Shown here piece by piece: positions 42,519-51,194 of a stretch of 64,000 nt of DNA (position 1 is the stretch's first letter; each line of letters opens with the position of its first letter). The position numbers and the translations under genes are program-made. This DNA is from Aquabacterium humicola (GTDB lineage Bacteria > Pseudomonadota > Gammaproteobacteria > Burkholderiales > Burkholderiaceae_C). The stretch lies in NCBI RefSeq assembly GCF_030167915.1, contig NZ_JARGNB010000001.1, positions 1,364,001-1,428,000 of the forward strand. Direction: 5' to 3'. The notes beneath the pieces are model-generated. The model was not told the DNA's origin, did not search any database, and saw nothing but the letters and a program-made list of their open reading frames with translations.

Positions 42519-43625
42519 ATGGCCACCCGCACCGTTGCCCGCCCCGCCCCGCGCAGCCCCGCTCGCAGCACCCGGCGTGCGCAGCCCGCGCTCGCGCCGG
42601 CGGGCCCGGGCGCCGACTCCGCCGCGGCGCCGGCGACCATCCGCGACGTCGCACGCCAGGCCGGCGTCTCGGTGGCCACCGTCTCGCGCGTGGTCAACGC
42701 CGCATCGAACGTCACGCCCGAGACGCGCGAACGGGTCAACGCCGCGGCCGCCGCGCTGCGCTTCACGCCGTCGTCGGCCGCGCGCAGCCTGATCACGCGC
42801 CGCACCCAGACCATCGGCGCGCTGCTGCCCGATCTCTACGGCGAATACTTCTCCGAGCTGATCCGCGGCATCGACCTGAAGGCGCGCGCGCGCGGCCTGC
42901 ACCTGCTGGTCTCGAGCTCGCATGGCGACGTGCATGAGGCCGCCGCGGCGCTGCGCGCGATGCATGGCCGCGTCGACGGCCTGCTGGTGATGTCGCCGCA
43001 CCTGGACAGCGCCTCGCTCGGCGCCAACCTGCCGCAGGGCGTGCCGGTGGTGCTGATCAATACCCGGCTGGCGGATGCGGGGTACTCGTCCTTCGCCGTC
43101 GACAACCACGCCGGCGCGTTCGCGATGACGCGGCACCTGGTGCAGCGTGGCCACCACCGCATCGCCTTCATCGGCGGGCCGGCCAACAACTACGAGGCCC
43201 AGGAGCGCCTGCGCGGCTACCGCAGCGCGCTGGCCGAGCTGCGGCCCGGCACGCCCGAGCTGGTGTTCGACGGCGACTTCACCGAGGAATCGGGCTGGCG
43301 TGCCGGCAGCGAGATCGCGATGCTGGCCGAGCGGCCCGACGCGGTCTTCTGCGGCAACGACATGATGGCCATCGGTTGCCTCGCCGCCTTCGCCGAGGCC
43401 GGCGTGCGGGTGCCGCAGGACATCGCGCTGGCCGGCTTCGACGACATTCCGATCGCGCGTTATGTCACGCCGCCGCTGACCACGGTGCGCGTGCGCATCG
43501 CCGACCTGGGCGGCCTGGCGCTCGAGCGCCTGGCCGGCGCGATCGACAACCCCGGCCGCAGCACCGCGCAGCACCAGACGCTGCGCGCCGAGCTGGTGGT
43601 GCGCCAGTCCTGCGGACCCGGCTGA
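42519..43625 (+). CDS. LacI-family transcriptional repressor of the glucan locus
   Basis: The 368-residue product has an Ala/Pro/Arg-rich N-terminal extension of about 38 residues, then the LacI HTH (TIRDVARQAGVSVATVSRVVN) and hinge, and a periplasmic-binding-like effector domain (ALLPDLYGEYFSELIRGIDL, GFDDIPIARYVTPPLTTVR). The extension is unusual in length. Located between GH1 and the receptor gene, it probably represses the locus through 41125-41146 and responds to a glucan breakdown product. Confidence 0.94.
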   Translation: MATRTVARPAPRSPARSTRRAQPALAPAGPGADSAAAPATIRDVARQAGVSVATVSRVVNAASNVTPETRERVNAAAAALRFTPSSAARSLITRRTQTIGALLPDLYGEYFSELIRGIDLKARARGLHLLVSSSHGDVHEAAAALRAMHGRVDGLLVMSPHLDSASLGANLPQGVPVVLINTRLADAGYSSFAVDNHAGAFAMTRHLVQRGHHRIAFIGGPANNYEAQERLRGYRSALAELRPGTPELVFDGDFTEESGWRAGSEIAMLAERPDAVFCGNDMMAIGCLAAFAEAGVRVPQDIALAGFDDIPIARYVTPPLTTVRVRIADLGGLALERLAGAIDNPGRSTAQHQTLRAELVVRQSCGPG

Positions 43626-43692
43626 GCCGCCCGCCCGCCGCGCGCCGTTTCCCCTTTTCTCCGAACGACCCCCCCAACGCCCAGGAGACACC

Positions 43693-46629
43693 ATGACGAG
43701 ATCGCGAAAAGGTTTTCATGTGCACGCCCTCGCCGCGGCCGTCGTGCTCGCGCTGTCCGGTGCCGCGCAGGCCCAGTTGAGCAGCGCCACCGTGCAGGGC
43801 CAGGTCACCAGCGGCACCGCGCCGGCGCAGGCCGGGCTCGAGGTGGTGGCGATCAACACCGCCAACGGCAACCGCTACCGCACGACCACGCGCAGCGACG
43901 GCAGCTACGTGCTGACCGGCCTGTCGCCCGGCAGCTACGAGATCCGCGTCGGCAGCCAGGCGACCGAGCGCATCACGCTGCAGGTGGGCGAGACCGCGTC
44001 GCTCGACCTCGCGCTCGGTGCGGCCGGTCAGCAGGTGACGATCATCGGCACGGCGCAGCGCGCCGGCGTGCGCGCGCCCGAGGTCGGCACCAACGTGACG
44101 ACGCGGCAGATCGAGTCGCTGCCGCAGGTCACGCGCAACTTCCTGGCCTTCGCCGACCTCGCGCCCGGCGTGCGCTTCGACGTCGAGAACAACGGCCAGC
44201 AGAAGCTGCAGGGCGGCGCGCAGAACCGGGACAACGTCAACGTCTTCATCGACGGCGTCGGCCAGAAGAACTACATCCTGCGCGGCGGCATCGCCGGGCT
44301 CGACTCGACGCGCGGCAATGCCTTCCCGCAGTCGGCGATCGCCGAGTACAAGGTGATCTCGCAGAACTACAAGGCCGAGTTCGACCAGGTCTCCAGCGTC
44401 GCGATCACCGCCGTCACCAAGTCCGGCAGCAACGAGCTGCACGGCGAGGCCTACATCGACCGTACCGGCACCAACTGGACCGCGAAGGACCCGTTCGAGA
44501 AGAAGGCAGAGGCCAACGGCGTCAAGCGGCCCGAGGCGACGCAGAAGCAGTACGGCTTCTCGATCGGCGGCGCGATCAAGCCCGATGCGCTGCACTACTT
44601 CGTCGCCTACGACGGCAAGGACATCGAGCAGCCGCGCCAGGTGATCCTGCAGGCGCAGGACGTGCTGCCCAATGCCGGCGTGGTGCCGCAGCTGATGGCG
44701 CAGCAGGGCAGCACGGTGCAGAAGTTCAAGGAGGACCTGCTGTTCGCGAAGCTCGATGCGCAGATCGACGCCGACCAGCGCCTGGACTTCTCGATCCGCT
44801 ACCGCGACGAATCGGACAAGGTGCCCGAGGACAACCTGCTGAGCCTGCCGGGCAACGACAAGAACCGCACCAACAAGGAAAACCGCGCCACCCTGCGCCA
44901 CGAGTGGACGCGCGGCGACTTCCTGAACGAGGCGCGCGTGGGCTACGAGGACTACACCTGGGCGCCGTTGTCCAACGCCGCCGAGCCGATGATCCGCTAC
45001 AAGGGCTCGCCGACGACCAACCTCAACAATACGCGCGACGTCGCGATCGGCGGCGGCTCGCCGGACATGCAGCGGCGCAAGCAGAAGGGCTTCTTCGTCA
45101 GCGACGACCTCACCTTCACCGGCCTCGCCGGCCACACGATGAAGGGCGGTGCGAAGCTCAAGGCGCTGGAGTTCGACCTCTCGGGCACCTTCCGCGGTCT
45201 CGACGTGATCCAGACGGTGATCGACCGCAACAACGGCAGCATCTACTACAACCCCGCCACCGGCAACTGCATCGGCTCGAACGCCAAGCCGCCCGTCAAC
45301 GGGCGCACCCTCGAGACTGACCAGTGCAAGGTCGACCCGGCGATCGCACCGGCCGGCGTCAGCTTCAAGAACAAGCAGTTCGGCCTGTACTTCCAGGACG
45401 ACTGGCGCGTCACCAAGCAGCTCGAGCTCAACCTCGGCCTGCGCTGGGACTACGAGGACAACGCGCTCAACGACAACTACGTGACGCCGGCCGATCGCGT
45501 CGCCGCGTTGTTCGCGCCCGACGTCACGCGCGAAGGCATCACGCCGCCGGCGGGCCAGACCTACGCGCAGTCGCTCGCCAAGGGCGGCATCCGCATCGAG
45601 GACTTCATCGCCAATGGCAACAGCCGCAAGGCCTATACCGGCGCGTGGCAGCCGCGCGTGGGCTTCAGCTTCGACGTCAAGGGCGACCGCAGCACCGTGC
45701 TCTTCGGCGGCGCCGGCCGTGCCTACGACCGCGCGATGGCCAACCACGCGCTCGACGAGATGCAGAAGAACGCGCAGCCCCACGGCGAGATCTGGCTGAT
45801 CCGCAACGACCACGACATGCCCTACACCGACCAGTTCAGCCTCGGCGTGCGCCAGGCGGCCGGCGTGTGGAACCTGGAGGTCGCGGCCACGCGCAGCCAC
45901 GCACGCAACCAGTTCAACTGGTACCACGGCAACCGCGACCCGAACGGCGGCTTCGGCAACAAGCCGCCGATCGACCCGCTGTGGGGCGGCCCCGCCGGCT
46001 ACGGCTCGGTGGTGCTGGGCGACTTCGTCTCGCAGGCCAAGACCGACACGATCTACTTCAAGGCCGACAAGCCCTACACGGAGGCCTCCGGCTGGGCCGC
46101 GTCGATCGCCTACACCTACAGCGACGCGAAGACCACCAACCGCCAGTGGACCAACGACATCTTCAACTGGACCTACGGCAAGCCGGGCCAGGGCGGCTGG
46201 AACCCGTCGCTCGACGTCGACAAGCACCGCGTCGTCGCCACCGCGTTCACCGACAAGCTGATCCCGTGGGGCGTGATGCTGTCGGGCAAGGCGACCTACG
46301 GCTCGGGCCGCGTGCGCCAGCTCACCGACTGCTCGCGCGGCTTCGACGGCCCGAACGGCTGCATCTACCGCGCCGGCGAGAAGGACGACTTCAAGCAGGT
46401 GGACCTGGGCCTCGCGAAGGACGTCAAGCTGCCGTTCGGCCGCATCACCGTGCGCCTGGACGTGCTGAACGTCTTCAACAGCGTCAACTACGGTGGCTAC
46501 GACGACTGGATCGGCGGCCCGGGCAATCCGCAGAACGCCTATGGCGGTGACAACGCGAACTTCGGCACGCCGAACAGCCGCGGCGGGCCGATGCGCACCT
46601 ACAAGCTGGGCCTCAGCTACAAATGGTGA
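43693..46629 (+). CDS. TonB-dependent receptor with carboxypeptidase-like N-domain (Oar-like)
   Basis: The 978-residue product has a signal peptide (ALAAAVVLALSGAAQAQ), a CarboxypepD_reg-like Ig domain (about 37-100; VQGQVTSGTAPAQAGLEVVA, SDGSYVLTGLSPGSYEIRVG), a plug (ESLPQVTRNFLAFADLAPGV) and a 22-strand barrel ending in aromatic KLGLSYKW. It takes large ligands across the outer membrane using TonB energy. In this locus it is the likely port for beta-1,2-glucan or oligosaccharides. It follows LacI by 67 bases, with an AGGAGA site. Near its start, GCGAAAAGGTTTTC resembles a LacI half-site pair. The stop is overlapped by the GH144 frame. Confidence 0.92.
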   Translation: MTRSRKGFHVHALAAAVVLALSGAAQAQLSSATVQGQVTSGTAPAQAGLEVVAINTANGNRYRTTTRSDGSYVLTGLSPGSYEIRVGSQATERITLQVGETASLDLALGAAGQQVTIIGTAQRAGVRAPEVGTNVTTRQIESLPQVTRNFLAFADLAPGVRFDVENNGQQKLQGGAQNRDNVNVFIDGVGQKNYILRGGIAGLDSTRGNAFPQSAIAEYKVISQNYKAEFDQVSSVAITAVTKSGSNELHGEAYIDRTGTNWTAKDPFEKKAEANGVKRPEATQKQYGFSIGGAIKPDALHYFVAYDGKDIEQPRQVILQAQDVLPNAGVVPQLMAQQGSTVQKFKEDLLFAKLDAQIDADQRLDFSIRYRDESDKVPEDNLLSLPGNDKNRTNKENRATLRHEWTRGDFLNEARVGYEDYTWAPLSNAAEPMIRYKGSPTTNLNNTRDVAIGGGSPDMQRRKQKGFFVSDDLTFTGLAGHTMKGGAKLKALEFDLSGTFRGLDVIQTVIDRNNGSIYYNPATGNCIGSNAKPPVNGRTLETDQCKVDPAIAPAGVSFKNKQFGLYFQDDWRVTKQLELNLGLRWDYEDNALNDNYVTPADRVAALFAPDVTREGITPPAGQTYAQSLAKGGIRIEDFIANGNSRKAYTGAWQPRVGFSFDVKGDRSTVLFGGAGRAYDRAMANHALDEMQKNAQPHGEIWLIRNDHDMPYTDQFSLGVRQAAGVWNLEVAATRSHARNQFNWYHGNRDPNGGFGNKPPIDPLWGGPAGYGSVVLGDFVSQAKTDTIYFKADKPYTEASGWAASIAYTYSDAKTTNRQWTNDIFNWTYGKPGQGGWNPSLDVDKHRVVATAFTDKLIPWGVMLSGKATYGSGRVRQLTDCSRGFDGPNGCIYRAGEKDDFKQVDLGLAKDVKLPFGRITVRLDVLNVFNSVNYGGYDDWIGGPGNPQNAYGGDNANFGTPNSRGGPMRTYKLGLSYKW

Positions 46630-48140
46630 TCCCCCCCGGAACGGCCTGGCGGCCGCTTCCCCCCCAGGGGGGCGACCCCAGCGGCCCGGCAGAGCCGGAT
46701 CCGCGGCGTCCGCTTGACGGCGGTGCGCATGGCGTAAGCCGACGCGAGGTGCTCGTCGCCGGCCTCGCGCCGCTGGTCGGCACGGCCTGCGCGGCGGCGC
46801 CCGAAGCCTCGCCGCTGGCCGGCGACGAGGCGCTGCTCGACGACCTGGAGCAGCGCACCTTCCGCTGGTTCTGGGAGACGACCAACCCGGTCAACGGCCT
46901 GGTGCCGGACCGCTGGCCGAGCCCGTCGTTCTGCAGCATCGCGGCGGTCGGCTTCGGCCTCAGCGCCTGGGCGATCGGCGCCGCGCAGGGCTGGATCACG
47001 CGGGCCCAGGCGAGCGAGCGCACGCTGGCGACGCTGCGCTTCTTCCGCGACAGCAAGCAGGGTCCGCAGGCGCGCGGCACCAGCGGCCACAAGGGCTTCT
47101 ACTACCACTTCCTCGACATGCGCAGCGGCGAGCGCTGGGCCGACTGCGAGCTGTCGACGGTGGACACCGCGCTGCTGCTGGCCGGCGTGCTGCACGCGGC
47201 GTCGTTCTACCAGGCGAATGACGCGGCCGAGACCGAGATCCGCCAGCTCGCCGATGCGCTGAGCGAACGCGTCGACTGGCGCTGGGCGCAGCCGCGCGGC
47301 CCGGCGATCTGCCATGGCTGGCGGCCCGAGCACGGCTTCCTGCCCTACGACTGGACCGGCTACAGCGAGGCGATGCTGGTCTACCTGCTGGCCCTCGGCG
47401 CACCGGCGCGGGCGGTCGCAAGCGACGCCTGGGGCGCGTGGACCAGCACCTACGCCCGCCACTGGACCACCTTCCACGGCCAGACGCACCTGCACTTCCC
47501 GCCGCTGTTCGGCCACCAGTACACGCACTGCTGGGTCGATTTCCGCGGCATCCGCGATGCGTGGATGCGCGAGCACGACCTCGACTACTTCGAGAACAGC
47601 CGCCGCGCGACGCTGGCGCAGCGCGCCTATGCGCAGGCCAATCCTCTGGGCTGGGCCGGCTACGGCGGCGACATCTGGGGCATCACCGCCTGCGACGGCC
47701 CTGCCGACGTGACGAGGCGATTCCGCGGCACGCCGCGGCGCTTCATCAGCTACGCCGGCCGCGGCGCCGGCCTGCATGACGACGGCACGCTGGCGCCCAC
47801 CGCAGCGCTGGCCTCGCTGCCGTTCGCGCCGGAGATCGTCAAGCCCGCGCTGCGCGCGCTGCGCGAGCGCTACGGCGCGGCGATCTACAACCGCCACGGT
47901 TTCGTCGATGCCTTCAACCCGAGCTTCGACCATGCCGACGTGGCGCTGAAGCACGGCCAGCTGGTGCCGGGCGTCGGCTGGGTCGACACCGACCACCTCG
48001 GCATCGACCAGGGGCCGATCACGCTGATGGCGGCGAATGCCCGCCGCGACGAGGTGTGGCGCATCATGCGCGGCAATGCGCAGGTGCGCCGCGGCCTCGA
48101 ACGCGCGGGCTTTCGCGGCGGCTGGCTGGCGCAGGGCTGA
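46623..48140 (+). CDS. GH144 endo-beta-1,2-glucanase-like enzyme, exported
   Basis: The 505-residue product carries the glucoamylase-like (PF10091-type) domain seen in GH144 endo-beta-1,2-glucanases: LLDDLEQRTFRWFWET, AAVGFGLSAWAIGA, GFYYHFLDMRSGERW, ELSTVDTALLLAGVL, YDWTGYSEAMLVYLLALGAP, FGHQYTHCWVDFRG and WGITACDGP. Export is shown by a Tat-like motif SRREVLVAG and a lipobox near VGTAC. The start is uncertain: the only in-frame starts (ATG 46623, GTG 46626) overlap the receptor stop, and the first 35 codons run through GC-rich repeat-like DNA (46640-46720), whose encoded peptide is not like a normal leader. It would cut beta-1,2-glucan in the periplasm for the ABC importer that follows eight bases later. 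The fold is secure; GH144 specificity is inferred. Confidence 0.87.
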   Translation: MVIPPGTAWRPLPPQGGDPSGPAEPDPRRPLDGGAHGVSRREVLVAGLAPLVGTACAAAPEASPLAGDEALLDDLEQRTFRWFWETTNPVNGLVPDRWPSPSFCSIAAVGFGLSAWAIGAAQGWITRAQASERTLATLRFFRDSKQGPQARGTSGHKGFYYHFLDMRSGERWADCELSTVDTALLLAGVLHAASFYQANDAAETEIRQLADALSERVDWRWAQPRGPAICHGWRPEHGFLPYDWTGYSEAMLVYLLALGAPARAVASDAWGAWTSTYARHWTTFHGQTHLHFPPLFGHQYTHCWVDFRGIRDAWMREHDLDYFENSRRATLAQRAYAQANPLGWAGYGGDIWGITACDGPADVTRRFRGTPRRFISYAGRGAGLHDDGTLAPTAALASLPFAPEIVKPALRALRERYGAAIYNRHGFVDAFNPSFDHADVALKHGQLVPGVGWVDTDHLGIDQGPITLMAANARRDEVWRIMRGNAQVRRGLERAGFRGGWLAQG

Positions 48141-48148
48141 GATCACCG

Positions 48149-49480
48149 ATGGACAGGCGGACCGGTTGCACGCGGCGCACGGTGCTGGCGAGCATGGCGG
48201 CGCGTGCCGCGCCGCTGGTGGCCAGCGCGATCGCCGCGCCGGCGCTGGTCGGCTGCGCGCGCCGCGGCCACGCGCCGCTGCGCTTCTGGGCCATGGGCCG
48301 CGAGGGCGAGGTGGTCGGCGAACTGCTCGAGGGCTTCCGCCGCGCGCATCCGGCGATCGATCTGCGCATCGAGCAGCTGCCATGGACCGCCGCGCACGAG
48401 AAGCTGCTGACCGCCTTCGCCGGCGACGCGACGCCCGACCTCGCGCAGCTGGGCAACAGCTGGGTGCCCGAGCTCGCCGCGCTCGACGCGCTGCAGCCGC
48501 TGGATCACTGGCTGGTGACGCAGCCGGGCCTGGCACCGGGCGACTGGTTCGACGGCATCTGGCGCACCAACGTGGTCGACGGCCGGCTGCTCGGGCTGCC
48601 GTGGTACGTCGATACGCGGCTGCTGTTCTGGCGCCGCGACCTGTTCGCGCGCGCCGGGCAGGCCGCCGCGCCGCGCAGCTGGGCCGAGTGGACCGCTGCG
48701 CTGGACGCGCTGCAGCGCAGCGGCATCGCGCATCCGCAGCTGCTGCCGCTGAACGAGTACGAGCCGCTGCTGGCGCTGGCGCTGCAGCAGGACGAGCCGC
48801 TGCTGCGCGACGGCGGGCGCTTCGGCCACTTCCGCAGCGCGGGCTTCGTGCGCGCGGCCGACTTCTTCCTGGACCGCTATCGCAGCGGCCACGCGTCGGC
48901 GGTGACCAATGTGCAGATAGCAAACCTCTGGCAGGAGTTCGGGCGCGGCACGTTCGTGGCGTTCATCTCGGGCCCCTGGAGCATCGGCGAGCTCGATCGC
49001 CGCATCGGCATCGAGCGGCGCAATCACTGGTCCACCGCCCCCCTGCCCGGCCCCAACGGCCCCGGCGCGTCCACCGCCGGCGGCTCCAGCCTGGTGGTCT
49101 TCCGCCGCTCGAAGCGCCAGGCCGACGCGCTGGCCGTGCTGGCCTGGCTCGCGCGGCCCGAGGTGCAGCAGCGCTTCCATGCGCTGACCGGCAACCTGCC
49201 GCCGCGCCGCAGCACCTGGACGCTGCCGGCCGAGGCCGGCGTGCCGCTGATCGACGAACCCCGCGCCCGCGCCTTCGCCGAGCAGCTGGAGCGCGTGAAG
49301 CCGACGCCCGCGGTGCCGGAGTGGGAGCGCATCGGCCAGGAGATGCAGCAGCTCGCGCAGCGCGCGGTGCACGAGCGCTGGCCCGGCGCACGGCTCGGTG
49401 CGGCGCTGGATGCGCGGGTCGACGGCTTCCTCGAGAAGCGCCGCTGGATGCTGGCGCGGCGGCCGGCGACGACCACATGA
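48149..49480 (+). CDS. Sugar ABC transporter substrate-binding lipoprotein
   Basis: The 443-residue product is a family 1 (MalE/UgpB-like) binding protein with a lipoprotein signal (ASAIAAPALVGC) and conserved segments LRFWAMGREGEVVGELLEGFRR, LLTAFAGDATPDLAQLGNSWVPELAAL and VAFISGPWSIGEL. It presents oligosaccharide, probably beta-1,2-oligoglucan, to the permeases. Its stop overlaps the permease start by four bases. Confidence 0.94.
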   Translation: MDRRTGCTRRTVLASMAARAAPLVASAIAAPALVGCARRGHAPLRFWAMGREGEVVGELLEGFRRAHPAIDLRIEQLPWTAAHEKLLTAFAGDATPDLAQLGNSWVPELAALDALQPLDHWLVTQPGLAPGDWFDGIWRTNVVDGRLLGLPWYVDTRLLFWRRDLFARAGQAAAPRSWAEWTAALDALQRSGIAHPQLLPLNEYEPLLALALQQDEPLLRDGGRFGHFRSAGFVRAADFFLDRYRSGHASAVTNVQIANLWQEFGRGTFVAFISGPWSIGELDRRIGIERRNHWSTAPLPGPNGPGASTAGGSSLVVFRRSKRQADALAVLAWLARPEVQQRFHALTGNLPPRRSTWTLPAEAGVPLIDEPRARAFAEQLERVKPTPAVPEWERIGQEMQQLAQRAVHERWPGARLGAALDARVDGFLEKRRWMLARRPATTT

Positions 49481-50367
49481 AGACGCGCACGCTCGCCGCC
49501 TGGACCTTCACCGCGCCGGCGCTGGCGGTGATCGGCCTGTTCTTCCTGGGGCCGGTGGCCGCCGGGCTGGCCCTGAGCCTCACCGACTTCGACCTCTACG
49601 CGCTGGCCGACCTGCGCAACCTGCGCTTCGCCGGCCTCGACAACTACGCGCAGGTGCTGGCGATGCCGCTGTTCTGGCGCGCGCTGCGCAATACGCTGGA
49701 ATTCGTCGTGCTCGGCGTGCCGCTGTCGATCGGGCTGTCGCTGGGTTGCGCGGTGCTGCTGCAGTCGCCGCTGGCGCGCTTCAAGCCCTTCTTCCGCACC
49801 GCGCTGTTCGCGCCGGTGGTGACGACGCTGGTCGCCGTCGCGGTGATCTGGCGTTATCTGCTGCACACGCGCTATGGGCTGGTCAACGCCGGGCTCGGCA
49901 CGCTGGGCCTGCCGCCGGTCGACTGGCTCGGCGATCCGCGCTGGGCGATGCCGGCGATCGTGCTGTTCGCGGTGTGGAAGAACTTCGGCGCCAACATGAT
50001 CATCCTCGTCGCCGCGCTGCAGGCGATTCCCGACGAGCTGTACGAAGCCGCGCGCATCGACGGCGCGTCACGCTGGCAGCAGTTCCTGCACGTCACGCTG
50101 CCGATGCTCGGCCCCACCTTGCTGATGGTCAGCGTGCTGACGATGGCGGGCTACTTCCAGCTCTTCGCCGAGCCCTACGTGATGACGCAGGGCGGCCCGG
50201 TGCAGAGCACGGTGTCGGTGCTGTACCTGATGTACGAAGAAGGCTTCCGCTGGTGGAACCTGGGCCAGGCCTCGGCGATCGCCTTCCTGCTGTTCGTGCT
50301 GATGGTCGCGGTGACGCAGCTGATGCTGCGGCTGGGGCGCCGTGCCGAGGACGCGGCCGCGGCATGA
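49477..50367 (+). CDS. Sugar ABC transporter permease (MalF/UgpA type)
   Basis: The 296-residue product has six membrane segments and the permease EAA loop (AIPDELYEAARIDGASRWQQFLHVTLPML). It is the first of two coupled permeases; both junctions are ATGA overlaps. No ATPase gene occurs in the locus, so a shared MsmK/UgpC-type ATPase encoded elsewhere is needed (known for this importer class). Confidence 0.94.
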   Translation: MKTRTLAAWTFTAPALAVIGLFFLGPVAAGLALSLTDFDLYALADLRNLRFAGLDNYAQVLAMPLFWRALRNTLEFVVLGVPLSIGLSLGCAVLLQSPLARFKPFFRTALFAPVVTTLVAVAVIWRYLLHTRYGLVNAGLGTLGLPPVDWLGDPRWAMPAIVLFAVWKNFGANMIILVAALQAIPDELYEAARIDGASRWQQFLHVTLPMLGPTLLMVSVLTMAGYFQLFAEPYVMTQGGPVQSTVSVLYLMYEEGFRWWNLGQASAIAFLLFVLMVAVTQLMLRLGRRAEDAAAA

Positions 50368-51194
50368 AGCGCTCGCGCCCGCGCGATCCCGTCGCCTGGC
50401 TGGTCAACGGCCTGCTGGCGATCGCCGCCGCGTTCGCGATCGGGCCGCTGCTGTGGATGCTGAGCGTGAGCTTCATGGCCGCCGGCGAGGCCAGCCACTA
50501 CCCGCCGCCGCTGCTGCCGAAGGCGCCGACGCTCGCGCACTACCGCGCGCTCTTCGACAGCGTGGGCCTCGCGCGCTACTTCGCCAACAGCCTGGTGATC
50601 GCGCTGGGCATCACCGCGCTGTCGCTGCTGTTCAACCTGATGGCCGGTTATGCCTTCGCGAAGCTGCACTTCCGCGGCCGCGAGCCGCTGTTCAAGGCGC
50701 TGCTCGCGGCGCTGGTGATCCCGGGGCAGGTGGCGATGATGCCGCTGTTCCTGATGCTCAAGAGCCTGGGGCTGGTCAACACCTGGGCCGGCGTGATCGT
50801 GCCCGGCATGGCCGGCATCTTCGGCATCTTCCTGGTGCGCCAGTACGCGCGCAGCGTGCCCGACGCGCTGATCGAGGCCGCGCGCATCGACGGCGCCGGC
50901 GAAGGCCGCATCTTCTTCCAGATCGTGCTGCCGCTGCTGAAGCCGGTGGTGGTGACGCTGGCGGTGTTCGGCTTCCTCGGCAGCTGGAACGACTTCATGT
51001 GGCCGCTGATCGTGCTGACCGACGGCGACCTGCACACCTTGCCGGTCGCGCTGGCCTCGCTGTCGCGCGAGCATGTGCAGGACAACGAGCTGATGATGGC
51101 CGGCGCGGTGGTCACGGTGCTGCCGGTGCTGGTGCTGTTCCTCGCGCTGCAGCGGCATTACATGCAGGGGCTGGTGATGGGATCGGTGAAGTGA
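50364..51194 (+). CDS. Sugar ABC transporter permease (MalG/UgpE type)
   Basis: The 276-residue product has six membrane segments and the EAA motif (SVPDALIEAARIDGAGEGRIFFQIVLPLLKP). It pairs with the upstream permease. Its stop overlaps the start of the 1002-residue exported protein (TGATG), coupling import to that enzyme. Confidence 0.94.
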   Translation: MKRSRPRDPVAWLVNGLLAIAAAFAIGPLLWMLSVSFMAAGEASHYPPPLLPKAPTLAHYRALFDSVGLARYFANSLVIALGITALSLLFNLMAGYAFAKLHFRGREPLFKALLAALVIPGQVAMMPLFLMLKSLGLVNTWAGVIVPGMAGIFGIFLVRQYARSVPDALIEAARIDGAGEGRIFFQIVLPLLKPVVVTLAVFGFLGSWNDFMWPLIVLTDGDLHTLPVALASLSREHVQDNELMMAGAVVTVLPVLVLFLALQRHYMQGLVMGSVK

